DNA from: Heterobilharzia americana
Taxonomy: Eukaryota > Platyhelminthes > Trematoda > Strigeidida > Schistosomatidae
Direction of reading: 5' to 3'
DNA length: 64,000 bases
NCBI GenBank assembly: GCA_944470555.2
Contig: OX104134.1
Location: 11,263,248-11,327,247 of the forward strand
The position numbers and the translations under genes were made by a program. Every line of letters starts with the position of its first letter. The stretch's first letter is position 1. Below the pieces are notes generated by a model. That model made no database searches. It was not told the DNA's origin and was given only the letters and a program-made list of their open reading frames with translations. Of this stretch, positions 1 through 12,400 are shown one piece after another.

Positions 1-2950
1 CCGAGAACCTGATGGTTCCACTTGATCGTGTTTCAGGTTGCGCAGGTGATTGTTGTATCTGCTCATCATTAGGCATATTGTCAAGAATTTCGACTACCGG
101 TCCATTTGCCGGTTGGTTATAGTGACCTAAAATGTTACCTATGATGGGATCACCCTCAGAGTAAGCTGGTTTCGAACGGTCGATACTAACGAAATTTTAA
201 CCTCCGTTTCGTTCCACTAAGTGGAATTTTTCGTGCTGCTTGATGACCTTGAATGGTCTATCATTAGGTGGTTCAAGTGGTTGACGAACGGCATTGTCGC
301 TCAAGAAAACACGCGAAATCCTTCGTGAAATGGAATGAACGAAGACGTCATCTGTTTGGGGTTAACAGGAGTGAGCCTAACTGAACCCGTTGCATTTGTA
401 GGCCTGGTAACATAAAGTGTCCCACCAAACACATTTGTGAAAGTTGATGGGGAAACGAACTCACCTGGAAGATCAAGAGTAGTCTCGCAGACGAGTTCTG
501 AAGGAGTGTACTCGGCCTTAGCTTTCAACGCATTCCGGATACCCAGTACGACTAGACCCAGGGCCTCGGTCCACTGAGGTATGTTTGGGGCTGAAAAGGA
601 TCCATCTTTCGTGGAAAAAAAGCAACAATTTCGTAGTAATATCCTTAATGGGTATTGCTTCTGTCCATCTCGTAAGATGATCCATGCATGTGAAAGGCAA
701 ATGCGTCCATTAGATTCTATCAAAGGCCTACAATATGGACATGGTCGAAAGGCATGCCTAGGACTAAGAGAGAACCTAAAGGGCTTTTTGTGTGTAGTGT
801 GACTACGCTTTTGACAAGCAACGCACGATGAAACTCACTTTTTAACGTCGCTGTTCACTGTGAACCAGCAGAAACGTTGTGTGATAAACCTGACGGCGAC
901 AGGTACACCTGGGTGGAACAGTTTGTGCAACGTGTTGAAGGAGTTGTGCCGATATCTCCGGGAACTATTTGGCGTGGTTGACTAGCGGATACGCCGCATA
1001 AAACTGTATCTTTGCCTGGTCCTAGTGGACACAGTTTTAGCCTGGGAGTTGTGGGCGACAACTTATGGTCCAGTGCAAAATCTTTTTGAGACCGAGCTAC
1101 TTCAGCAACATGAACAACTTTGATATGGTTTATCTAAGCTATTCGAGACAATGCTATGGCTACGGAGTTATCTGCCCGAGATATGTAGCAGACATCTAAC
1201 GTCAACTGGGAAATGTACTGCAGTTGTCACGACTCACGTGAGTAGTACTTATCAAATACTGAGCCAAGAGAGAAGGTTAACATTTTGCGGTCTGTGAAAG
1301 TGATGAAGTCACGGCTTTCAACCGAATGTCGAAAATGTAGCACAGAACAATATATAGTAAAGAGTTCCCTAAAAATGTACCGTATATTGTTTCTGCCTCC
1401 TTGCGGCTGCCTCTAGAAAAGGGCTTGATGCTTTCGCCGGCTGTCAGTCAACTGTTGTAAGCTTATCCGACTGCTGAGCCAGATACATCAACAGCGATCC
1501 TCAAGCGAGCATCGAGGAGGCAGTGCATGAGAATGGTCGCATTCAAGATAATTTCAGTGACTTTACAGAAATCAAGTTTAGCCACGTTGTCCAGAGACAA
1601 GTACTTCGTAGCCCCTCGAAGTAATCTGTGAGTGATCCTAAAACAGAGGAAGATTTGGGGATAAACCTTACGTAATAACTTGCCAGGCTACTGGAAGTGA
1701 CAGGGTGCTTTACATTGGTCGGCCCTGGATGTTGCATGATGGACCTCACTTAATCTCTCAATGGGCGAATACCTTTGTTGTCAAAAGTATACCTAATGAA
1801 TCTGAGCGATTCAACTCCTACTTCACACCTTTGCACGTTGGCTGTGATGCCATGCTTACTCAAACTGCCAAGTGTGAGGTGCAGACGCTCAAGGGGAATT
1901 TTCTTATCTGGACCCGCAATGAGACAGCCATAGATGCATACGTGGACAAAACCCAAACCTCAGGAGACATCGTCCATGAAGCGTCGGGGTGTTTGTGCTG
2001 CATTCTGAAGACAGAAAGGCAGGTGTGGGAATCCAAACAGTCCGAAAGGAGTAAAAGCGTCCGTTTTAACGATATCTTCTGCTGCTATAGGTATCTGATC
2101 GTACGTTTTGACCAGGTTGATTTTAGAGAATATGTTCATTCCGCGTGAGGTCGCAATCAAGTCGTGGATGTGAAGTATCGGCTGGCAGTCTAGTATTGTT
2201 CTGGCGTCAAGCCGTCAGCAATCACCGGTCGGATGCCAGTCGTTGTCACTTTTAGGAGGCCATTTGCAATGGTGACACTCAAGGACTATTTAATAGTTTT
2301 GGTAATGCCCAGTTCAGGTGTACGATCAATTTCACTTTTCAACTTTCTGAGCTCATCAGGCGTACTTTTGAGGCCACAGGTGAACCTCTGGCTTTGACAT
2401 GATGCACAATATCGCTGGTTGTGCACGGCAGAGTATGCGTCGGTTGTTGTGACTGGATATTCTTCTAAAACTGCCTAATACGACGCGTCGACCAAGTTTT
2501 TGGTTCTGCGTAGGCGGTGCCGCCAATAGATAACTTCGGGTTGTTATCTAGCGGTCGTCATCGACGAGCACCAGCTGGTAGATCGTAATGGTTCAGCAAG
2601 CCTGTGCCACTGAAAGCATAATCCAGAAGCAAAACTCAGTAAATGAGTTTATGTAAACCCAACTTGAGGTGGGAGTGCCCTTGCCCAAAGGCTGTGACCG
2701 TTTCACCGTTGGCTGCTTGGAGGGTGAAGAATCGGTCATGATAACTTTCCTTCTTCATTGAGGGAACAACGCTAACTTCCGTGTCAGTGTCGACGAGGCA
2801 GCTAACTTTCGTCTTTACGTCGTCTTGCGGCTTTTTCTGAATGCACTTCGGAGACAGGTCCGTTACAGATCACCAATTTCTTACCTGTTGAGGCCGCCAT
2901 TTCCATGATTGCAACCGACCGAAGTTTTGCCGACACAGATTGTACAGGTT
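1..2950 (-). mobile_element. Ty3/gypsy LTR retrotransposon, decayed pol, runs off left edge
   Basis: Read on the minus strand from right to left the domains follow pol order. Protease at 2800-2640 (SCLVDTDTEVSVVPS, with the catalytic DTG changed to DTD). Reverse transcriptase at 2160-1750 (FSKINLVKTYDQIPIAAEDI; the YIDD box is lost, reading CIYG before CLIAGPDKK). RT thumb and RNase H start at 1749-1500 (SYYVRFIP). Integrase HHCC zinc finger at about 960-790 (HKLFH and CVAC). Integrase core at 700-300 (FTCMDHLTRWTEAIPIKD, WTEALGLVVLGIRNALKA). C-terminal integrase/linker at 300-1 (NDRPFKVIKQHEKFHLVERN). Many frameshifts and stops make it a dead copy. Schistosome gypsy families are the likely source; I cannot name which. 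Confidence 0.88.
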
Positions 2951-3144
2951 TTGGTAGGTTCTAGAGAAACAGTTTTCAGAAAAAGCCATTATCGGGACTC
3001 CGTAGGCCAGCAACTCGTACGCGTGCGAGAACATCTACAACCGAGTCGGTCTCGAGCCCGGCGCTGCTATGCCGTTTATCTAAGCGCTGGCAGTCTGCGA
3101 GATGGCTTAATAATAATAATGGTAACAATAATTAAAATAGTATT

Positions 3145-3340
3145 TGTTCCTGAATATACAGGCAACACAACTTTTACAGGTATGAATAAGCTTCCATATA
3201 TAAATTACATGTGTCTTCACGGAAGGCAATCCCGATCCCACCCGTTGTCACTAGAAGACATAAGTGCTGCATGTTCATATAATGGAACATCCCAGCAGAA
3301 AAAGTACACAGAAAATTTACAAGTGGACAAGTGGAGGTAT
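3145..3340. repeat. Dispersed repeat, copy 1
   Basis: About 195 nt clearly similar, in the same orientation, to 63805-64000 (shared blocks include GGTATGAATAAG/GGTATGAGTAAG, GGCAATC and GGAACATCCC/GGGACATCCC). Family unknown. Confidence 0.6.
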
Positions 3341-3649
3341 TGTCTTTGCATCAACAAAAAATTAGGTTTGCATCTTGACAGCACATGTATTACCTGGGGA
3401 AAAATAAAGCTTGAAGCCAATACTTCCATTGTGACAGTTTGTACTTTTTGCTTCAGATAATGATGAAAAGTTTATGAAGGAATATATGCAGGAGTTGTTT
3501 ACATAATATACTTCATTGATGGTTTCAGGACTGTTTAATTCATGTATGTCAATACCATTCCACGACAAAGATTCATAAACTTGATGAGTTTTATGACTGA
3601 AGGCCAAATATCGTCACTTCATAAATGATACCGTCAATGTATTCGGTAG

Positions 3650-4560
3650 GCCGGAGAAGTTACCAGACGATAAGAAGTTAACTAGTAACCGACCGGACTC
3701 AGGGGTTCATTTGGAGGCCTTCACTTTAGCAGAAAGTCCGTTCCACAACTGAGGGAGTTCGATGGCAAAGAAGTCTGCGCGCAAGTAGGATTTGAATGGT
3801 TTCATTGTGACGCTGTGGGCGTGATCCAGCAGGTCGTACCAACGGCTGTGTTCGAACTCAAACTCACCACTGGCTGTAAAAGTGAATTTATGTAACACAG
3901 TGTCAGATCAATTTTGAGTGGTCTCACCCAAAGCGGTTCTAGACCTAGTATTCTGCATCTGGAGCTGTAGTCCCGTTTGCAATCGTTTCCTAGTAATCGA
4001 GCTGTAAAATACCTTTTTGTTTGTCTTTAATGCGGATACCACCCAATATAAATGGACAATCTTCCACCACTGGACGTACGCAAGTTTTGTAGAGAAGTAG
4101 CTTGACTTCTTTGAGGTGAAACTTACAAACTATGTGGCCCTACAGACTCCTAGATTTACGACTCTATGATGCCGCCCGTTCAGAAAACGTGAGGTCCCTT
4201 GAATATTCTATCCCAAAGTCGTACACACTTTTAAGAATAAGTGGTTTCGTAGACTGGAGGTTTAGTTGGATATCGAGCCACATTTACTGGTATTGAACTG
4301 GGGTCTTTAAGCCCAAACTATGGGGATATTGTATCGGGCTTCCTTCGTATTAGGGTTTGTAAGTGGGATAAATCGTCACGGGTGGATGTGTATGCAACTT
4401 TTAGGTCATCAGCAAACACGAATGGCTTACCGCGTGTAGAGTAGCTGCAGGTATTATTGACATATAAGGTGAAGAGAGGGGGCCTAGCACGCTGCCTTGA
4501 GCTACACCAGTGGCGATTGGTCTGGATTTTGAAGTGTGTGAATCCACCTTCTCTTCTTAA
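3650..4560 (-). mobile_element. CR1/Jockey-like non-LTR retrotransposon fragment (reverse transcriptase)
   Basis: The minus strand encodes AQGSVLGP then, after a frameshift, LFTLYVNNTCSYSTRGK and KPFVFADDLKVAYTSTRDDL, which is the FADD catalytic box of a CR1/SR1-type reverse transcriptase. The C-terminal signature FFAIELPQLWNGLSAKVK lies at about 3720-3780. Several stops and shifts; no endonuclease part seen. Confidence 0.75.
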
Positions 4561-4894
4561 GGGCTACTTTGGACGGTGCACAGGGATCGTTTAATTCAGG
4601 AATAAAAATGTGTGCTGCCGGTGTTATTTGCGCGGTGATGATCGTATGACAACGAGAAATCGAGAATGTGGATTCGCGACTGGTTGTCCTCAGGAATGTG
4701 CTTCAGCACGCGGGGACCCCGTTTCCTCAGTGTCTGACCCGTAAGACACGACCCGGATAGTGTTCGCTGCTGGTTTAATGAGGGTAACTTTCGGGGCACG
4801 GCTGGACATGGAGTGGAGTCAGATATGGATGCACAACAGCTATCAACATGAAATCAACTTGCAAAGATAAAATAACGGGATCACCGGGTTAGTA

Positions 4895-5240
4895 ACTGTC
4901 CTTGTGCGAACTTCACAGACCCAGAGGCCAGTCACTAATTGTTCGTACTTTTAATGTACTCACAAATGCGAGACCGAGGGAGAACACAATAGCATAGTCA
5001 GATGGAATAGTATATTTGCGAGGTCGTGCCAAAATACCGATGCGTTCCGACTAGCCGGCTAGAGGATCGATTGAGAGCAGTGTAACGTAACTTGACAACA
5101 TACCGAATGGCATGGATGCTTGGCCATGTGTCTTCAGCTTAGCGAGTTCGATAAAACTAGAAAGGTCAGCATCACTGTTGAATCTCGTCGAACCCTAAGT
5201 TATTGATTTTAGGGAACTATGTGTCACTGCAGAAGCAATT
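4895..5240. repeat. Dispersed repeat, possible solo LTR, copy 1
   Basis: About 340 nt matching 53465-53790 in the same orientation: shared TGTCCT-GTGCGAACTT, CCAAAATAC-GATGCGTT, CTTCAGCTTAGCGAGT and TATTGATTTT-GGGAA blocks. Length and dispersal suit a retrotransposon LTR, but no TG..CA termini or target duplication were established. Confidence 0.55.
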
Positions 5241-5308
5241 GGTGATGGGTTCAGGCATCACTGGGAACATGATAACTCGCCTTGTTAACATTCAGTTAGG
5301 GCCTCTAA

Positions 5309-5808
5309 NNNNNNNNNNNNNNNNNNNNNNNNNNNNNNNNNNNNNNNNNNNNNNNNNNNNNNNNNNNNNNNNNNNNNNNNNNNNNNNNNNNNNNNNNNNN
5401 NNNNNNNNNNNNNNNNNNNNNNNNNNNNNNNNNNNNNNNNNNNNNNNNNNNNNNNNNNNNNNNNNNNNNNNNNNNNNNNNNNNNNNNNNNNNNNNNNNNN
5501 NNNNNNNNNNNNNNNNNNNNNNNNNNNNNNNNNNNNNNNNNNNNNNNNNNNNNNNNNNNNNNNNNNNNNNNNNNNNNNNNNNNNNNNNNNNNNNNNNNNN
5601 NNNNNNNNNNNNNNNNNNNNNNNNNNNNNNNNNNNNNNNNNNNNNNNNNNNNNNNNNNNNNNNNNNNNNNNNNNNNNNNNNNNNNNNNNNNNNNNNNNNN
5701 NNNNNNNNNNNNNNNNNNNNNNNNNNNNNNNNNNNNNNNNNNNNNNNNNNNNNNNNNNNNNNNNNNNNNNNNNNNNNNNNNNNNNNNNNNNNNNNNNNNN
5801 NNNNNNNN
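5309..5808. other. Assembly gap (500 N)
   Basis: Exactly 500 N, a conventional placeholder length, so the true size is unknown. The next MSH2 exon could lie here. Confidence 1.
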
Positions 5809-6010
5809 AATAAAGTTTCACATCCTAGCATAGTACCTTTCGCCTTACCTCCAAATTACTTATAGTGATTCTATCATACACAAGTAATGCTGCGAAGACA
5901 TGCATGGTTGAAAACCTGCAGTTTCTTCATATCATCTACTTTTAGTGGTTTTCCTACAGCTGCATAACAAGAACGGACTGTAGAACAGTATGCTCGTCAT
6001 TTAACAGGTA
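5809..6010 (-). mobile_element. Second-lineage RTE fragment (3' end)
   Basis: Minus strand encodes ISNLEVRRKVL and similar remnants of the YGCETWPL...LEVRRRVLG tail of an RTE/SR2-like reverse transcriptase. Nucleotide blocks are shared with 11100-11260, 42220-42370 and 48060-48220. It abuts the N gap. Confidence 0.6.
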
Positions 6011-6279
6011 TTCTGGTATCTCCCCAGTTGGTACTCAAAATGATGTGTGTTTGCAAACGCCGAACAGACGTTCCATACAACAGCTGAGATTTCATCAATA
6101 ACTAACGCATTCAGAATGAAGCAACTCCCTAAAGAGGCTACAACTTTAAAATATCTCAGAAAACACACAGTTAAAAGCCTTGAAGTTACAAATAGCGGAA
6201 CTGTTGGGTTTGAAAGCTTCAGATCTGATGGTTTGAAATTAAGGTTATGCAATGAAAATAGAAGGCAAAGAAATTTCAC
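6011..6279. other. MSH2 intron 15, visible start
   Basis: No recognisable element or exon between the MSH2 exon 15 donor and the RTE fragment. Confidence 0.6.
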
Positions 6280-6451
6280 CTGCTACTCGAACAACTTCGT
6301 CAACGATAGACCGTTGAGCTTCCGTATATTCTCGTTTAACTTCTGAATAGTCTTCATTCAAAGACGCAATCTTTTCATTGCGGAAACGCACGCCGCCCTT
6401 TTGAGTGTCCAAAATTTCAAAGCTTTGAAAATCACGCAAGCGTTTCTCATC
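6280..6451 (-). CDS. MSH2: MSH2 exon 15 (last exon visible)
   Basis: 57 codons plus 1 nt: DEKRLRDFQSFEILDTQKGG, VRFRNEKIASLNEDYSEVK and AQRSIVDEVVRVA, matching [20 protein letters not shown] and TSLNEEYTKNKTEYEEAQ. Donor GTGAAA. The next exon, leading into the ATPase domain, is not found to the left; the following 1 kb is an RTE fragment and the N gap. Confidence 0.97.
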
Positions 6452-9400
6452 CTTCAATTACCAACAAAAAGAAGATATAAAATTTAAAGTTACAGAATAT
6501 ATTATGAATAAATATTAACATAACATGCATAAATAATTGTATCATTTTAATGAAATGGTAAATCACCAGTCGTACTGTATCACATTTACTGTATGTAGCA
6601 ATCAAATCATCAGACTGGCGTATGTCCTTCATCGGAATACGATTTATGACCTCAAAATTAAGAGTATGTTGTTAAGGAACAGCTATGTAAAGTATTCTGG
6701 GTTACATATCTGCAGTTTTTTTCATAATAAGAAGTAAATTGGCTAATAACAATGAAGGTCTACAGAACAAAATAGGCCATGGGGTTTGAAAGCTGGTCTT
6801 TTTTCATCTCCCCTTGACTACAATATAGGGATTACTAGTGGAAACGTCAATCTCACAGCGGAAACAGTTTATATTATCCTCATTTTGCAGTAGTCTTATT
6901 CACTTCAGCAACAGCTACTTTTTACTCAAATATCTTACACTAGGTAGATTTAACATGACAACATAAAAAAACAAGATCCATCTCAACCACAAAAAGCAAT
7001 CAAGATTAGGTATTGAATAAATTTAACAGCTAAAGGTTGCGGCTAATCAGAAGAAACCCTCTATAGTAAACAAATAATCTCAGTGAATTTATACTTTGCA
7101 AGTTGTCTGAACTGTAAACAAAATACAGACTACTATAAACTAGAAAGATATCTTTGGACTTAATAGTAGCAAATTTCACTGATTGAATAGATTAAGGGGA
7201 TCACTATCCAACTCGTAAATTACCCCGAAACATTCAGAACTGAAGTCAATATTATGTTTCAAAAGTAAGAAACTACTTCTGCAGGCAATAAAAATTCAAA
7301 CTATTTTTATTCCTACCATGAGAAAGTGAAAAGCACTATGAATTGAAAAAAAATAAAAGCAGTTGGGGAAAATGAACACAGCAACAACAATCCCACCAGA
7401 TTTAGGATTAGCAAAGAAATAGAACAACAGCATAACACAGAATAGATAGTTTAGGAGGAAAGGATCTTGCCAGCGAAGCGTCTTACACCATTGCAGCACT
7501 ACCATGGAACTACATTATATTGTTATTCTAAACAACGAATTGTTCTCGTCTGAGAAGGTAATTAACAGTTCAATCACCAAACAAAAAAGGTGTGTGAAAT
7601 AGTTGTCAAAATTATAGGGGAGTACAGGAAGCATGACCAGTGAACATCTGCTACGTGGTTACTCAGTAGTATGCGTAGGACTTCAAAAGACACTTCCAAA
7701 ATGCCTAAATTTAAAACAGCTTTGACTTCTGGACACAACCGGTCGATATATGACAGTTGATTCAAATCACGTGAGAACCTAGAATAAAGACATAACCCAC
7801 TTTCGCAGCTACCTAAATGCTGGTACGCTTATTACAAAGTTATCAGTCAAGTGTGCAATTACTGAGGGAAATTTAAAGGTGAACTCATAGTAGAACAAAA
7901 ATATCCAATGATTCCTGGTTCTGAGCTGTTAGTGAATGGAATTATGATTTTGATCAAAAAACATCTTGAGGATAGAGAGTTATCAGTAACACGATACGAA
8001 ATCTGTAGGTATCTGTTATCCGTAGACATCAAGGTCACAAATAAGTAGATGCTTGAAACTGGTGTCATCAGGTCTAAAGTACTAAGCCAATTTTGAAAAC
8101 TCAATGGGAAAACAGTCAAGTTGTCTAGTGCTTTAATATAGCAACATCACATACAATTCTGGAGATCATTTGGCACGATCAGTAAGTCGAGCATAGGGCA
8201 CAAACTGAAATCTTTCTAATTTGGTTACAAATATGGGATCATGAAGTCTGTAATATGAAATATAAACAGTTAATAACCTCATTTTTCTTTTTTAGAAAAG
8301 GCAATAAATGAATCATTAACAAATTAAAGGAACTGCAGTCGACATAAATTAACAGTTGAAAATCTACAGTAAATGGATGAGTTGTGAATATGTCAGATGA
8401 ATACTCACCTTAAGTGTAACACGCATAAAATATCCATGTTGTTCATTGGTCTCTAATTTAATTGATTTATTCTGCTCCAGGTTGAGTTTTCTTGCACACT
8501 ACAAAAATATTATTAAAAAGTTATGACCAGGATAAATTATCCAAAAAATAAAAAAGTGAGAAAGCATCAAAACATACTGAGTACTGCTTTTGTGTCTACA
8601 ACATTTTAATTTCATGGCATTACTTTCTCCATTACTTATGAACATTGAGTACATTTCCCATCCTATACGTCATTGTGCTACAATGTTTTAGAAAGCATTA
8701 TAATTAAATGAAATTGATTTCTTAATGCTGTTATACCTTTCTAGTATGGTGAGAACATCAGATAAGGCTTTTCATGAACATTCATAAAGTTGGCGAAAAT
8801 GTAACAAAATTTGATTCTATAACATGTAAAACAGAACATTCAAGGCAAACAAACCTTTTCATTGATAACTACATTTCAGGTACCACAAGAGAACTACAAG
8901 ATGAGATGATCACGAAAACAGGTGAAGCTGTAACTCATTGGTTTAGGGAGTTGACTTCGAACCAGTGGGTCACAGGTTCAACCCATCCTCTGCTTACTGA
9001 GGTTTGGGCAGCCAGGTAGTATCAATAGCCCTCACATAATAAGTGTAACACGTTGCCTACTGCACGAATGTGAACAATGTTGCTGGCTGCATTTCGGCTT
9101 TTTTCTTCACCAAAATACAAGTAAGGTTTAGTTATCGACAGCTTTCAGTGAGTGCTAATACGTAACCGCTTAGTTCATTTGTTAGCGGACACAAGTTCAT
9201 GAGTAGACAGTGTCATGATGTAAACAGTAGTGCTAAGCTTCACCAAACAATTTAACTTTAAATCATCCGATTGCAATGAAGAGAAATATAGCTTTAATTA
9301 TCGCGAAGAATACAAGTTTTTTTCTGATCGCAAACAAATGTGTTAGTGAACCTTAACATACATAAAAAAAGCACTTGTCCGTAGCTAACATCAATTTTTC

Positions 9401-12400
9401 TTTTTTCCTAGTCACTTTCTGCCACTTCAACTTCGTTTTTTTCAGTTATCCTTTGAGCACAATCGAAACAAGAAAGTGACGTTTGATTTCAAAAGAACAG
9501 AATGATATGGCTAGCAATTTAAGTTAATTGACCGAAAAAGAAGTTTCTAAAGGTCAACAATGAATGATAGTAGCTGTAAGTAATTATTTAATCCTACAGG
9601 ATGCGCGTACCAATACCTTTGAGGTCAATGATAAGAACACAGACCGATTAGACTAAATCATGTTCTACACAAATATGGATAGAAACAGAAATATGCAATA
9701 CTATAAGCATTACATTGAGGCCATAAACATCAAGACTACAGTTGTTACGAATGTCATGGAAAGAATTGAGTCCTGAATCTGATTTAATCATTATAAGAAT
9801 ACATTTCGATGGCAGAGCAAAGCAATATTTTTCTGACTGAATCTTACCAATGACTCTAGAGAAGAAAGAAAACGTAAATTGTGACCATTTACGCATCACC
9901 TTTAGGTCAAAAACGACGGTGGATCAAGAGAAATCTTGAAGAAGCTATACATTCTAAAACATTCAATCGTTTTTAATGCGCACAGAAGTGTCAACATATT
10001 TTCGACCCAGAATAAAACTCAGGTGAGGGTTAATATCTTAAGATTTACTCATTAGTTTATCTACTTACAAGTTCATATTACCCTAAAATACCATCACTAC
10101 CATTTCTACCTCTTTAGCTTCGGCTGCCCAATACTGTTTGCGTCTTTGCGAATATGCTGTCTACCTATAGTCTCTTCAAATTAATGTACACCGCAGATCA
10201 TTGCAGCTTACAAAAAAAATACAAATCTTTCCGTGACAGTTGGATTCAAGTCATATCCAGGATCTTAAAGCCCACCATTATTCAACGCACAACTGATATT
10301 AAAGAACAACAACCAGATAGGATTCAAACCGAGGTGAGTTCATTCCCCAACTTTTAAAGCTTATCAGTCTTCAAAGGAAAATATATTAAACCATGACCAG
10401 AAAGAAACACTCGACTTTGCAGATGGATGTGTTGTAGAAATGTGCAACTGTCGCAATGGTATCCAGCAAGCGAACTAGACAAACAACGTCTTTGCGTTGT
10501 TCCATGTGTCACAAGATATAAGGGTATTGGATAACAGTTTGCTCACTCCTAATGTACAGCTGTGGCCGACTGACTGACAAGATCAACGTAAAAGCTCACA
10601 CACAAGTGTATCGGTTCCACTTGCCACACTTTACAGTAGCACACAAAAAAAGGTGGATAGGAAAAGAGTGAAATCCATATAGACAAAGTTGTGTGAGAGA
10701 ATAAACAATTTCAAGATAACGGTTAGTGCAAATATTCAAGCTGTAGAAGATTTCAAGCACTGAATACATTCACGCCATTATCACTGATTTCCAGCCGTAT
10801 CACAAACACTCAGTCCTCAACCACTGCTGATTACTTTCGTCTCCGGACCCCAGTCAGGTAGTCGACAACTTCCCACTCGACTACGACCAACAATAATACA
10901 CGTCATCGACAGGTGAAACGTCTTCGCTGGTCACCATGAAGCTTCTTCCAAACTAATCCAACTTCCTCTAGCACAGCACACCTAGGTAGGTAGGTACGCA
11001 GTGGCTAGGCATGTTCCGCCTCCTTCGATACAGTTTCACAACCTCATCTATCGACTTGCCTGTCTTACCTAGTACACTTCGCTTGACCTCAACATTGCTC
11101 AAACTGATTCCACAATACGCGGGCTATGCTACGAAGATATCTGTGAACAAAACCCTGTAATCGTTTCATACCTTCTACTTTTAGTGGCCATATCTCACAG
11201 CCGTACAACAGGACAGAACGGATTACAGAGCAGTATACTTGTCTTTTGATAGGCACCATAGGGGTCGGCTAGATATCTGACATAGTTGTTGTAATCGGAA
11301 GACATGATTAAGCTACAGGTTTTTAATACTGTGTATTCTGGAAGTTGCTATCATCCGACGGAGTAAATGAGAGGAATGTTGAGGCCAGGTGTAGGGTACC
11401 ACATATACAGGGAAATGAATCACTATAGACTGAGGTAGGTGGGGTCATCTGTCACATTCTAGGTCATCTACATCGACCTACAATGTTAACTAAGACAAGA
11501 TTAGGTTGGAAGTAAGTAGAAGAGACGCTGCATCAATTTTTAAAGTTAGTGTGTAACTGCTGGGTTTAATTCGTGGAAGTTGAGTGGCCCCAGTATTTCA
11601 ATTGTACACGACAAGACCAGTCACAGTGATACAGATGTACGCAATTTGAGATGTTAAAAATTCCAAAAATCTTGTTAACCTCTACACATTCATCGCATCC
11701 ACTTGAATATCATTCTAGATCTATCTGCTTTCTCATCGTACGTCCGTAAGTGTGACAGCCTTAAGTTATGCACATCAGTGCAAAGCTTTGTGATTATTTG
11801 TCTGATAAAATAGAAATTCGATAGTCTTTACTTTTGAGTCCACTACTGATACGAAATGAAATATAATAAATTTATCGTATTCTGCAAAATTTGTTGTTCT
11901 AGCTTTGCTAACCAAAATCAAACATAGTTGGATGAACAAGGAATATTGGAAGGTAAAGTGCTGGATCATAAAACAAAAATATGTTGTGTTAAGGAAGGAT
12001 ATGATTATGATCATGAAAAGCAGTTTGCGAAAATACAGATGAGTTCTGACACTACTAATGAACGATCGTCAGGTAACATGCAATATAGTTTCAATATTAT
12101 GTGTGAAATAACCACGTTTAAATGGAAAAGAGTGAACTCGAGTTCTATTTGATGACCAAGTAGCATACAGATAGTTTTTTCTGAATTGAAAGCCAAAATG
12201 TAGATGTCATAGCAACGTTAGCATTACTATGTTAAAATTTCACAAATGGATAATTTGCAAAAACTTCATGAATTATTAATTAAGAAAATAAGACATATGA
12301 AATCATAACGAACATAATAGATTGGGTTTGAAAAGGTGGGCACGACTCAGGTATAAGACAGTTTATGTTTAAAATTGGTTTGTAAAGGGAATTACAATAA

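Noticed and set aside
5203..5865. Long open frames across the N gap
   Set aside because: Artefacts of N bases; no coding information.
10154..10357. 67-codon plus-strand frame ending near GTGAGT as a possible exon
   Set aside because: No partner exon, no family similarity recognised, and it lies in transposon-rich intron sequence.
11928..12152. 74-codon plus-strand frame
   Set aside because: No signal peptide, domain or splice partner; typical chance ORF in AT-rich DNA.
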